Assembly: GCA_023260435.1 (NCBI GenBank)
Contig: JALQVG010000006.1
Location: 1 to 58,282, forward strand
DNA from: Flavobacteriaceae bacterium
GTDB lineage: Bacteria; Bacteroidota; Bacteroidia; Flavobacteriales; Flavobacteriaceae
Length of the DNA stretch: 58,282 nucleotides
Direction: 5' to 3'
Position numbers and translations under genes: made by a program. The notes under the pieces are model-generated. The model did not search any database and had not been told where the DNA came from. It was given only the letters and a program-made list of their open reading frames with translations. Of the stretch, positions 24,701-33,818 are shown one piece after another (the first letter of the stretch is position 1; each line of letters starts with the position of its first letter).

Positions 24701-27643
24701 ATGAAAAATAATACCATGCGTTGGGCCATACTACTGCTTTTAGTGCAGTGGGTACAAGCTCAAGAGTATTTTCCAAAAAATGATGGAGTACTGGTCAAAA
24801 AAGATCTGTACCAAGTCTTTACAGAGGCCACTGTGCATCAAAACAGCGTTGACCAAATAGAAAACGCTACAATTGTAGTCAAAGATGGTCAAATTGTTTC
24901 CGTGGGGAAAAACATTGTTTACCCCAAAAACTCAGTAGTTACCTCTTTGCGCGGGATGCATGTTTATCCAGCATTTATCGATGTGCACAGCAACTTTGGC
25001 ATTAAAAAACCTGTAAGTCAATCAAGAGGTCGCTCTACCCAGTACGACCCTTCTAGAGAAGGTTTCTACTGGAATGACCACATCAGGCCAGAACAGAGCG
25101 GAATTGAATCGTTTAACTTCGATGCCTCTGCTGCGGAAAAACTCAGAGCAGCAGGATTTGGGTTGGTCAACACCCACCTCGCTGATGGATTGGCCAGAGG
25201 AACTGGGGCTCTAATTGCCCTAAGCGATAAAAGTTCTAACGCAACCCGAGTTTTGTCCCCAAAATCTGCCCAATATTTCTCCTTGACCAGGAGCCAACAA
25301 ACCCAACAATCGTATCCATCATCCGCCATGGGCTCCATGGCATTGATGAGACAGTTCTTTTCTGACGCTCAGTGGTATGCCAACGGGGGCAGCAAAACCA
25401 AGGATCGATCATTGGAGGCATATAACGACAACAGTCGATTGCCACATATTTTTGAAGCGGGAGATCTAGATGCTGTCGTCAATGCGGATAAAATAGGCGA
25501 TCAGTTTGGTAAAAAAATGGCTATTGTCGGTGCTCAAAACGCCTACGAGGACATAGAGCGCGTCAAAAAAACAGGGGCGACATTGATTGTGCCTGTGGAT
25601 TTTCCAACGGCATACGATGTTTCAGATCCTCTTATGGCCTCATTTATTACGCTCTCAGACATGAAATCATGGAACCAAGCACCGAGCAACCTTGCTGCTT
25701 TGGATCGAGCAAAAGTACCATTTGCCATTACCACACACGGTTTGAAAAATCCAGGAGACCTACTCAAGAACGTACGTATGGCGATTGATTATGGACTTAG
25801 TGAATCTCAAGCATTGGCAGCACTGACTACTGTACCTGCTCAAATATTGGGCCAGGGTACCAAAATTGGGCAAATCAAGCCTGGATTTTACGCCAACTTT
25901 ACCGTGACTAACGGTCCTATCTTCGATGAAAAATCGACCATTCATGAACTTTGGATCATGGGGGAACCTCATGTAGTACATTCCAGAGACCTCGTTGATG
26001 TGCGCGGCGACTATACCCTGGAATTTAAATCGGCTACCTATAAGCTGGCCTTGGGCGGAAGCATTGAAAAACCCAGCGTTCAAGCAACTAAAGACAGCCT
26101 AAAATTAACCGCTAAAATAGAGCGCGATGGTGCTTGGATGAAACTACAACTCCACGACCAAGATCAAGGAGGATGGTTGCGTTTCAGCGGAAATGCAGCA
26201 CTGGTCAACGATCGCATTGCCTTGAGCACCGATCTAGACAACACGCCGATTGCCTTGATACGCACCACAGCTTTTGAAGAGAAAGAAAAAAAGGAAAAGA
26301 AAAAAGAAATCAGAACGATTGTTCCGGTTACTTATCCCAATGTGGGGTACGGATATACCCAAAGACCAAGTGCAGAAACTGTACTCTTTAAAAATGCCAC
26401 TGTTTGGACTTCAGAGTCAACTGGGATTTTAACCGAAACAGATGTTTTGGTGAAAAATGGCAAGATTGCTCAAATAGGAAAAAATATTCCTGCGCAAGGA
26501 AAAGTTATCGATGCGACTGGAAAACACTTGACTGCAGGGATTATTGATGAGCACAGCCACATTGCGCTTAAATCAGTCAATGAAGGAGGACAAAACAGCA
26601 CGGCTGAAGTCCGCATGAGCGATGTTGTCGATAGCAAGCATATGGGTATTTACCGAGATCTAGCCGGTGGAGTAACCTCTGCTCAGCTATTACATGGTTC
26701 TGCAAACCCGATTGGAGGCCAATCCGCCATTATTAAAATGAAATGGGGTGCGCCTGCTGAGGAAATGATTTACAGCAATAGTCCTAAGTACATAAAATTT
26801 GCCTTAGGAGAAAACGTCAAACAATCAAACTGGGATAGTGGTGGAAACAGATTCCCTCAATCAAGAATGGGTGTTGAGCAAGTCTTTGTCAACTATTTCC
26901 AGAGAGCGAAAGAATACGATGAGATCAAAAAAGCAGGCAAACCCTACCGATACGACGAAGAAATGGAAGTATTGGGCGAAATTCTTCGAGGTGAGCGATA
27001 CATCAGCTGTCACTCTTATGTTCAAAGTGAAATCAACATGATGATGAAGGTAGCCGAGCGATTTGGATTTAGGGTACAGACGTTTACACACATTCTCGAA
27101 GGCTACAAAGTGGCCGACAAAATGGCTGAGCACGGGGTTGGCGGATCAACCTTTGGTGATTGGTGGGCGTATAAAATGGAAGTAAAAGACGCTATTCCAT
27201 ACAATGCGGCGATCATGCAGCGCGCTGGTGTCACTGTAGCGATTAATTCGGATGATGCTGAAATGTCTCGCCGTCTCAATCAGGAGGCCGCCAAAACAGT
27301 AAAATACGGAGGAATGAGTGAAGAAGAAGCCTGGAAAATGGTCACGATCAATCCAGCCAAATTACTTCATTTAGATCAACGAGTGGGAAGCATTAAGGTA
27401 GGTAAAGACGCTGACCTAGTGCTTTGGAATGCGCATCCGTTGGCTGTATATGCGATGGCTGAAAAAACGATGATTGAGGGCGCTATTTATTTCGATAAGG
27501 AAATGGATCTAAAATTGCGTCAACAAGTGGCTGATCAACGAGAGATGTTGATCCAACAAATGTTGGATGAAAAAAATCAAGGAAGGCCTACACAGCTGAA
27601 GTCCTCTATAAAAACAGAAGAATTCCATTGCGATACCCTATAA
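24701..27643 (+). CDS. Exported double amidohydrolase-family protein
   Basis: 980 residues with a signal peptide (WAILLLLVQWVQAQ). It contains two amidohydrolase-like modules. The first (about 40-440) has the fold landmarks FIDVHSNFG and NPGDLLKN but lacks the HxH metal pair: His96 is followed by Ser97-Asn98. The second (about 545-960) keeps the ligands: His618/His620 in IIDEHSHIAL, SCHSY, FTHILEG and the Asp of INSDDAEMS. So only the C-terminal module should be a metallohydrolase; imidazolonepropionase or peptidase-like activity is possible but the substrate is unknown. It is followed 1 base later by a second amidohydrolase-like gene. A TATATTTA element near 24673 is a possible promoter. Confidence 0.9.
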   Translation: MKNNTMRWAILLLLVQWVQAQEYFPKNDGVLVKKDLYQVFTEATVHQNSVDQIENATIVVKDGQIVSVGKNIVYPKNSVVTSLRGMHVYPAFIDVHSNFGIKKPVSQSRGRSTQYDPSREGFYWNDHIRPEQSGIESFNFDASAAEKLRAAGFGLVNTHLADGLARGTGALIALSDKSSNATRVLSPKSAQYFSLTRSQQTQQSYPSSAMGSMALMRQFFSDAQWYANGGSKTKDRSLEAYNDNSRLPHIFEAGDLDAVVNADKIGDQFGKKMAIVGAQNAYEDIERVKKTGATLIVPVDFPTAYDVSDPLMASFITLSDMKSWNQAPSNLAALDRAKVPFAITTHGLKNPGDLLKNVRMAIDYGLSESQALAALTTVPAQILGQGTKIGQIKPGFYANFTVTNGPIFDEKSTIHELWIMGEPHVVHSRDLVDVRGDYTLEFKSATYKLALGGSIEKPSVQATKDSLKLTAKIERDGAWMKLQLHDQDQGGWLRFSGNAALVNDRIALSTDLDNTPIALIRTTAFEEKEKKEKKKEIRTIVPVTYPNVGYGYTQRPSAETVLFKNATVWTSESTGILTETDVLVKNGKIAQIGKNIPAQGKVIDATGKHLTAGIIDEHSHIALKSVNEGGQNSTAEVRMSDVVDSKHMGIYRDLAGGVTSAQLLHGSANPIGGQSAIIKMKWGAPAEEMIYSNSPKYIKFALGENVKQSNWDSGGNRFPQSRMGVEQVFVNYFQRAKEYDEIKKAGKPYRYDEEMEVLGEILRGERYISCHSYVQSEINMMMKVAERFGFRVQTFTHILEGYKVADKMAEHGVGGSTFGDWWAYKMEVKDAIPYNAAIMQRAGVTVAINSDDAEMSRRLNQEAAKTVKYGGMSEEEAWKMVTINPAKLLHLDQRVGSIKVGKDADLVLWNAHPLAVYAMAEKTMIEGAIYFDKEMDLKLRQQVADQREMLIQQMLDEKNQGRPTQLKSSIKTEEFHCDTL

Positions 27644-27644
27644 C

Positions 27645-28937
27645 ATGAAAAAGATAAATCAAATAGCCCTGATCGGGGCACTGACTGCGATGTCTTGGAG
27701 CCTAATGGCCCAACAGACACCCGCACCAAAACAAAACGAAGCTATTTCCCTTGTAGGCGCTACAGCACACTTAGGTAATGGTCAGGTGATTCAACAAGCT
27801 ACCTTAGTTTTTGAAAACGGGCAAATAATCGCCCTTGGCGGCCCAGAAACACCTACTAAAGGACATATAATTAGCGCTTCTGGCAAGCACATCTACCCCG
27901 GATTCATCACCATGGGAACCTCTCTTGGTTTGATTGAGGTGGACGCGGTAAAAGCGACGGATGATCAAAGTGACATTGGTGATATGATCCCCCATGTGCG
28001 CAGCATAATTGCCTATGATGCTGAATCTAAAGTAGTGGAGAGTATGAGACCCAATGGAGTTCTTATGTCTCAAGTTTCCCCGAAAGGCGGCATGATCTCA
28101 GGTAGTTCATCTGTGGTTCAATTAGACGCGTGGAATTGGGAAGATGCCGCTGTAAAAACGGATGAAGGCATCCACATCAGCTGGCCCAACCCTATCGCCC
28201 AAGGAAGATGGTGGATGGGTGAAGATCCAGGCATGAAACCCAACAAAAACTATCCCCAACAAGTCGATCGCTTAATTCAATTTATCCAAGAGGCGAAAGC
28301 TTATCACCAAGGAGGATCAAGCACGCGCAATGAACCGTATGAAGCGCTTAAGGATTTATTATCCGGGGTTGATGTGGCTTACGTAGAAGCGGATAGCGAA
28401 CGCCAAATTATCGACGCTGTGAGCCGACTTAAATCAGTCGGAGTTCAAAAAATAGCCCTCATGGGTGGTAGAGAAGCCTACAAGGTGATCCCCATGCTGC
28501 TCGAAAATCAAGTTTCCGTCATTACTCAAGCAACTCACCAATTGCCCTTTGATGCAGACGCTGATTATGACATGCCCTTTAAGCTTCCAAAAATTTTGGC
28601 TGACAGTGGATTAGTCGTAGCGATGCACAACATGAATGAAGCCAACCACCAAAACAGAAACCTTCCATTTTACGCTGGCCAGCTTATCGGTCAAGGAATG
28701 AATCCAGAAGAGGCTTTGCAATTGATTACTCAAAATCCAGCTAAAATCATGGGTATTGATGACCGGTATGGGACACTAGAGGTGGGTAAAAGCGCCACCT
28801 TATTTATATCTCAAGGAGATGCTTTGGACATGCGTACAAATCAAATAGAGCATGCATTCATCGATGGGAGACACATCTCTTTGGATACTCACCAAACCAA
28901 ACTTTATCAGCGTTATTCTGGCAAATACCAGCAATAA
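27645..28937 (+). CDS. Exported amidohydrolase-like protein lacking metal ligands
   Basis: 430 residues with a signal peptide (IALIGALTAMSWSLMAQ). The composite-domain start (GATAHLGNGQVIQQATLVFENGQI) and end (NPAKIMGIDDRYGTLEVGKSA) are amidohydrolase-like. However, the usual PGFIDxHxH reads PGFITMGTSLG, so the first two His ligands are absent, and I see no clear replacements. It resembles the N-terminal module of the preceding protein and is probably its partner or a structural subunit. A terminator follows. Confidence 0.85.
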   Translation: MKKINQIALIGALTAMSWSLMAQQTPAPKQNEAISLVGATAHLGNGQVIQQATLVFENGQIIALGGPETPTKGHIISASGKHIYPGFITMGTSLGLIEVDAVKATDDQSDIGDMIPHVRSIIAYDAESKVVESMRPNGVLMSQVSPKGGMISGSSSVVQLDAWNWEDAAVKTDEGIHISWPNPIAQGRWWMGEDPGMKPNKNYPQQVDRLIQFIQEAKAYHQGGSSTRNEPYEALKDLLSGVDVAYVEADSERQIIDAVSRLKSVGVQKIALMGGREAYKVIPMLLENQVSVITQATHQLPFDADADYDMPFKLPKILADSGLVVAMHNMNEANHQNRNLPFYAGQLIGQGMNPEEALQLITQNPAKIMGIDDRYGTLEVGKSATLFISQGDALDMRTNQIEHAFIDGRHISLDTHQTKLYQRYSGKYQQ

Positions 28938-28956
28938 AACAAGTCGATAGTACATC

Positions 28957-28984
28957 AAAGCACCCCAAAGTGGGTGCTTTTTTT
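28957..28984 (+). terminator. Terminator after the amidohydrolase pair
   Basis: AAAGCACCC pairs with GGGTGCTTT around a short loop and is followed by a T run to about 28984, 19 bases after the stop at 28937. Confidence 0.85.
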
Positions 28985-28994
28985 AATTGATTAC

Positions 28995-29807
28995 ATGGAA
29001 CATTACGACATTACTAGTACGTCAAACTCAAAAATCAAAGAAGTCATTGCCCTTCAAGAAAAATCCAAACTGCGGAACAAACAAGGTTTGGCGGTTATCG
29101 AAGGAAAAAGAGAGGTCTCTTTGGCGTGTATGGGCCATATGGAGCTCACCTCTATTTTCTATCAACCCGAGTTGATTTCACAGGATGAACTGACCCTGCT
29201 TATCGGTGATCAAAAAGCAGCTTCTTACCAAGTGTCACCGGAAGTATACCAAAAGATGGCGCATCGATCAAGTACTGAGGGTGTGATCGCTTTGGGCAAA
29301 CAAAAAAATCACCATATTTCCCATATGCCCCCTTTGGGGAAGAACCCCTTAATTTTGGTTGCAGAAGGGATTGAAAAGCCAGGAAATATTGGCGCAATGC
29401 TGCGCACAGCAGATGCGGCAGGAATCGACGCCGTTTTACTGCCTGATATGCCCAGTGATTTATACAACCCAAACACCATTAGGGCTAGTTTGGGTTGCTT
29501 GTTTACGCTACCTATTGCCACGGGTTCTTCTCAAGAAATCATCGACTTTTTACGCGCCAATCAGGTAGCTATCTTCAGTGCTACCCTTCAAGCTTCCATT
29601 CCGTATAGTCAATGGGATGCCACAGGGCCCACAGCGATTGTGGTGGGATCAGAAGATCGAGGGGTCAGCCAACTCTTCAGAAAAAATAGCTCACAAAATA
29701 TAGTCATCCCCATGCAAGGTGCGATTGACTCCATGAATGTATCCGTAGCCGCTGCCATACTGGTATTTGAGGCCAAACGTCAGAGAAATTTGGTATCTTT
29801 GAAATAA
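28995..29807 (+). CDS. TrmH/SpoU-family RNA 2'-O-methyltransferase
   Basis: 270 residues. An N-terminal substrate-binding domain (SNSKIKEVIALQEKSKLR) precedes a SPOUT knot domain with the three motifs: EKPGNIGAMLRTADAAG (motif 1), TAIVVGSEDRGVS (motif 2) and IPMQGAIDSMNVSVAAAILVF (motif 3, in two parts). It should methylate a ribose 2'-OH in rRNA or tRNA; the target nucleotide cannot be read from sequence. The start at ATG 28995 is preferred; an in-frame start at 28974 lies in the terminator. Confidence 0.93.
   Translation: MEHYDITSTSNSKIKEVIALQEKSKLRNKQGLAVIEGKREVSLACMGHMELTSIFYQPELISQDELTLLIGDQKAASYQVSPEVYQKMAHRSSTEGVIALGKQKNHHISHMPPLGKNPLILVAEGIEKPGNIGAMLRTADAAGIDAVLLPDMPSDLYNPNTIRASLGCLFTLPIATGSSQEIIDFLRANQVAIFSATLQASIPYSQWDATGPTAIVVGSEDRGVSQLFRKNSSQNIVIPMQGAIDSMNVSVAAAILVFEAKRQRNLVSLK
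29794..29801 (+). promoter_or_regulatory. -7 box TATCTTTG of the relA/spoT gene
   Basis: Exact TAnnTTTG match in the last codons of the methyltransferase gene, with a TTG 24 bases upstream (29767-29769). The leader to ATG 29825 would be about 16 bases, with no obvious Shine-Dalgarno sequence. Confidence 0.6.
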
Positions 29808-29824
29808 CCTCCTACCCTACTTAT

Positions 29825-32029
29825 ATGTCTTATGTCATCGACGAAATCGCAGAAAACAAAGCCATAGCTCGAGAATACAAAGAGCTACTCAGGATTAGTT
29901 ATCAATCGCTTAATGACGAAGATAAAAAACTCATTCGCCTGGCTTTTGACACAGCCGTAGATGCACACAATGGACAGCGAAGAAAATCAGGTGAGGCCTA
30001 TATCTTTCATCCCATTGCGGTAGCAAAAATAGTAGCCTCTGAAATTGGATTAGACGCTACTTCAATTGCTGCTGCATTGATGCACGATGTTATTGAAGAT
30101 ACCAAATATACCAAGGATGATCTTGAGCGTATGTTTGGACCTACGGTTGCTAAAATCGTAGACGGGTTGACCAAAATCGCTCACCTAAGCCTCGATGCTG
30201 GTATCTCACATCAAGCAGAAAATTTTCGCAAAATGTTACTCACACTCAATGACGATGTGCGTGTAATCATTATAAAAATTGCAGATCGATACCACAATAT
30301 GCTTACCATGGACTCCATGCCTGAGCATAAACAGTTAAAAATTGCTTCGGAAACACTATATATCTATGCGCCACTAGCCCATAGAATTGGTCTGTACAAC
30401 ATCAAAACTGCTTTAGAAGACCTGAGTTTGAAATATACCGAACCGGATATTTACCAAGAAATTCTGAGCAAAATAAAAGAAAGCAAAACGGAACAAAACC
30501 AATATATAGAGGACTTCTCCAGCGTTTTAACCCAAGCATTGGACAGGGAAAAAATTAAATACCAAATCAAAGGAAGGCCTAAATCTATTTTTTCGATCCG
30601 CAAAAAAATGCAAAGTCAAGGTGTTCGTTATGAAGAAATCTACGACAAGTTTGCCATTCGAATTATTTACAAGGCCAAACCCGAACAAGAGAAATTTTTA
30701 GCTTGGAAGATTTACTCCGTCGTCACGGACCACTACACACCTAATCCCGTTAGACTTAGAGATTGGATTTCTTCCCCCAAATCCACCGGATATGAAGCCC
30801 TTCACATCACTGTGATGGGCCCTAAAAACAGATGGGTTGAAGTACAAATCCGTTCTGAACGGATGCACGAAATTGCAGAAAAAGGATACGCCGCTCACTT
30901 TAAATACAAACACGGAGATCAGAAAGAAAAAGGTATTGACCTATGGCTTAATCGACTACAAGAAGCACTAGAAAATGCCCATGGCAACGCTATTGACTTT
31001 GTTGAAGAATTCAAATTAAACCTCTACGCCAAAGAAATTTTTGTGTTTACCCCCAAGGGCGATTTGAAATCACTCCCAAAAAATGCTACACCTCTGGACT
31101 TTGCCTTTCACGTGCATACAGAAATAGGGATGAAAACCAGAGGCGCCAAAGTCAATGGCAAATTAGTCCCCCTAAACACCACCTTAAAAAGTGGTGATCA
31201 GGTTGAAATCATTACCTCAGAAACCATAAAGCCAAATCCAAACTGGGTCAACTACGCTACAACCGCCCGTGCGATTTCTCGAATAAAATCTGCCCTTAAG
31301 GAAGAGCGAAGAACCATTGCCGAACAAGGCAAAGAAATACTGCGCAGAAAACTAAGGACGCAAAAAATCAAATTGGATGAATCGATGGTCAACAAACTGG
31401 TGGTTTATTTCAAATTAAAAACCAGTCTAGATTTATTTTATCAAGTTGGCGTTGGGGCGATTGACAACCACAAGCTCAAAGACTTTTCGTCTTCGTACAA
31501 CAATACCATTCTTCGATTTTTCAAGGAAAGGATTCGAAGAAAACCCAGCGCACCGGCATTGGAAGATGAGGCCTCGCAAGTCTACGACACCCTGGTGTTT
31601 GGTAAAGAAGGTGATCGGCTTGAATACACCCTATCCCCATGTTGCAACCCCATACCAGGCGATGATGTGTTTGGTTTCATCACCATCAAAGACGGAATCA
31701 AAGTGCACAAAAAGAACTGTCCTAATTCAGTGGCACTTCAAGCGCAGTACGCCTATAGAATCATTCAAGCACAATGGATCGACAGTGCACAACAAGATTT
31801 CCCCGTGGATATCAAGTTAAGTGGTATAGATCATTTGGGATTAGTGAGCCAGATCACCCATGTGATTTCAAATACGATGAACGTCAATATGAAGAAAATA
31901 TCATTTTCCACGGAGGGGGGAACCTTTGAGGGAAGTATCCGTGTGGTGGTTGATAACAACGACACTTTGGCCAAATTATTGAAACATCTCGGTCAACTTA
32001 AGGGTATTGACAAAGTGGTTAGAATTTAA
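29825..32029 (+). CDS. Bifunctional (p)ppGpp synthetase/hydrolase, RelA/SpoT family
   Basis: 734 residues with full long-RSH architecture. The HD hydrolase domain (about 40-190) has AALMHDVIEDT and IIKIADRYHNM; the intact HD implies hydrolase activity. The synthetase domain (about 240-370) has KGRPKSIFSIRKKM, YDKFAIRIIY, WISSPKSTGYEALH and EVQIRSERMHEIAEKG. TGS follows (TPKGDLKSLP, DFAFHVHTEIG), then a helical region, the CC motif SPCCNPIPGDDVFGFI and a C-terminal ACT domain. It would set the stringent alarmone level. Confidence 0.96.
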   Translation: MSYVIDEIAENKAIAREYKELLRISYQSLNDEDKKLIRLAFDTAVDAHNGQRRKSGEAYIFHPIAVAKIVASEIGLDATSIAAALMHDVIEDTKYTKDDLERMFGPTVAKIVDGLTKIAHLSLDAGISHQAENFRKMLLTLNDDVRVIIIKIADRYHNMLTMDSMPEHKQLKIASETLYIYAPLAHRIGLYNIKTALEDLSLKYTEPDIYQEILSKIKESKTEQNQYIEDFSSVLTQALDREKIKYQIKGRPKSIFSIRKKMQSQGVRYEEIYDKFAIRIIYKAKPEQEKFLAWKIYSVVTDHYTPNPVRLRDWISSPKSTGYEALHITVMGPKNRWVEVQIRSERMHEIAEKGYAAHFKYKHGDQKEKGIDLWLNRLQEALENAHGNAIDFVEEFKLNLYAKEIFVFTPKGDLKSLPKNATPLDFAFHVHTEIGMKTRGAKVNGKLVPLNTTLKSGDQVEIITSETIKPNPNWVNYATTARAISRIKSALKEERRTIAEQGKEILRRKLRTQKIKLDESMVNKLVVYFKLKTSLDLFYQVGVGAIDNHKLKDFSSSYNNTILRFFKERIRRKPSAPALEDEASQVYDTLVFGKEGDRLEYTLSPCCNPIPGDDVFGFITIKDGIKVHKKNCPNSVALQAQYAYRIIQAQWIDSAQQDFPVDIKLSGIDHLGLVSQITHVISNTMNVNMKKISFSTEGGTFEGSIRVVVDNNDTLAKLLKHLGQLKGIDKVVRI

Positions 32030-32039
32030 ATTTTAAGCG

Positions 32040-32047
32040 TACATTTG
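32040..32047 (+). promoter_or_regulatory. -7 box TACATTTG of fur-purA
   Basis: Exact TAnnTTTG match, 10 bases before the fur ATG at 32058 and 10 bases after the relA/spoT stop. No clear -33 TTG at the usual distance. Confidence 0.65.
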
Positions 32048-32057
32048 CCGGGTAAAA

Positions 32058-32528
32058 ATGCAAGCGAAAACCTCCAATAACGAGCCTCAACAAGAAATTG
32101 TCAAAAAAGTCTTTACGTCTTTTTTAGAGGAAAACGGACACCGAAAAACACCGGAGAGATACGCCATACTCCAAGAAATTTACGAGAATGATGGTCATTT
32201 TGATGTAGAGTCACTTTACCTCAAAATGAAAAATAAAAAGTATCGAGTTAGCCGAGCTACCTTATACAACACCATTGAAATATTATTGGAATGCAAATTA
32301 GTGCGCCGTCACCTTTTTGGAAAAAATCAGGCTCAATACGAGAAATCGTATTTTGATCGACAGCACGACCACGTCATATTGACGGATACAGGGGAAGTGA
32401 TTGAATTTTGTGACCCAAGAATACAAACGATAAAAAAAACCATCGAAGAGGTATTTAACATCAGTATTCAAAACCACTCGCTTTATTTTTACGGAACCAA
32501 AAACAACGAATCCAATAACCAAGAATAA
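32058..32528 (+). CDS. fur: Fur-family transcriptional regulator
   Basis: 156 residues. A winged-helix DNA-binding domain ([30 protein letters not shown]) and a dimerisation domain with HFDVESLY and QHDHVIL metal-binding His residues. The structural-zinc CxxC pair after the HDH segment is missing ([15 protein letters not shown]). This form is usual in Flavobacteriia as I recall. Which metal it senses (iron, zinc, manganese) or whether it senses peroxide is not decided by the sequence. It lies 9 bases upstream of purA in the same unit. Confidence 0.9.
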   Translation: MQAKTSNNEPQQEIVKKVFTSFLEENGHRKTPERYAILQEIYENDGHFDVESLYLKMKNKKYRVSRATLYNTIEILLECKLVRRHLFGKNQAQYEKSYFDRQHDHVILTDTGEVIEFCDPRIQTIKKTIEEVFNISIQNHSLYFYGTKNNESNNQE

Positions 32529-32537
32529 ATAAGCTTA

Positions 32538-33812
32538 ATGGCTGTAGATCTACTGCTCGGGCTCCAATGGGGCGATGAAGGAAAAGGGAAAATTGTCGAT
32601 GTCCTCACACAAGGGTACGATGTAATTGCGCGTTTTCAGGGAGGCCCAAATGCGGGACACACTTTAGAATTCGATGGTATCAAACACGTTTTACACACTA
32701 TACCTTCCGGTATTTTTCATAAAAACGCACAAAACGTTGTGGGTAATGGCGTGGTGATCGACCCGGTAGTATTTCAAAAAGAGATTGAAAAACTGGCACC
32801 CTTCCATTTAGACTTAACCAAAATCCTTTTCATCTCCAGAAAAGCTCACTTAATTCTTCCTACACATAGATTGTTGGATGCGGCTTCGGAAGCGGCTAAA
32901 GGGAAAGCAAAAATCGGTTCGACGCTTAAAGGGATTGGCCCGACGTACATGGACAAAACCGGTAGAAACGGTATGCGTGTGGGGGATTTAGAGTTCGATA
33001 ACTGGAAAGAAAAGTACCGGGCGTTGGCTGAAAAACACCAAGCCATGATCGGGTTTTACAATGTGGAGCTTGAATACGATCTAAAAGAGCTTGAAAACGA
33101 ATTTTTTAAAGCCGTAGAGGCACTAAAAAAATTGCCGTTTATCGATAGTGAGCAATTCATGCATGAAGCCCAAAAATCAGGTAAAAAAATATTGGCAGAG
33201 GGAGCGCAAGGTTCCTTGTTGGATATTGATTTCGGCACCTATCCATATGTAACCTCCTCAAATACTACGGCGGCTGGTGCTTGCACTGGTCTGGGGGTAT
33301 CTCCCAAATCAATCGGAAAAGTACTCGGTATCTTTAAAGCGTATACCACTCGAGTAGGTAGCGGTCCTTTCCCTACTGAATTATTTGATGAAGATGGGGC
33401 AACCATGGGCCGTGTTGGAAGAGAATTTGGGGCAACAACGGGAAGACCTAGAAGATGTGGATGGCTGGATTTAGTGGCGCTTAAGTATGCCATTCAAGTG
33501 AATGGAGTGACTGAACTGATCATGATGAAAGCTGATGTGCTGAGTGGATTTGACACCATTAAGGTATGTCATGCGTATCAATACAGAGGTACTGAAATCA
33601 CTCATTTCCCCTATACCCTAGAAGATGACGCAGTAACGCCCATGTACACCAGTTTCAAGGGTTGGAATCAAGACCTAACCGGGATGACCCAGGAAGGGGA
33701 CTTACCCCAAGAATTGCTGGCCTACGTTCACTATCTAGAAAAAGAGTTGGAAGTACCCATTACCATGGTCTCTGTAGGTCCTGACCGAACCCAAACGATT
33801 GTCAGAGGATAG
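32538..33812 (+). CDS. purA: Adenylosuccinate synthetase
   Basis: 424 residues. It makes adenylosuccinate from IMP, aspartate and GTP, the first committed AMP step. GTP-binding LQWGDEGKGKIVD at the N-terminus (catalytic Asp), GGPNAGHTL, GIGPTYMDK, AEGAQGSLLDIDFGTYPYVT, and TTGRPRRCGWLD at the IMP site. Complete. Downstream of fur and upstream of the OstA-like gene, an order kept in many Bacteroidetes. Confidence 0.98.
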   Translation: MAVDLLLGLQWGDEGKGKIVDVLTQGYDVIARFQGGPNAGHTLEFDGIKHVLHTIPSGIFHKNAQNVVGNGVVIDPVVFQKEIEKLAPFHLDLTKILFISRKAHLILPTHRLLDAASEAAKGKAKIGSTLKGIGPTYMDKTGRNGMRVGDLEFDNWKEKYRALAEKHQAMIGFYNVELEYDLKELENEFFKAVEALKKLPFIDSEQFMHEAQKSGKKILAEGAQGSLLDIDFGTYPYVTSSNTTAAGACTGLGVSPKSIGKVLGIFKAYTTRVGSGPFPTELFDEDGATMGRVGREFGATTGRPRRCGWLDLVALKYAIQVNGVTELIMMKADVLSGFDTIKVCHAYQYRGTEITHFPYTLEDDAVTPMYTSFKGWNQDLTGMTQEGDLPQELLAYVHYLEKELEVPITMVSVGPDRTQTIVRG

Positions 33813-33818
33813 AACCTG

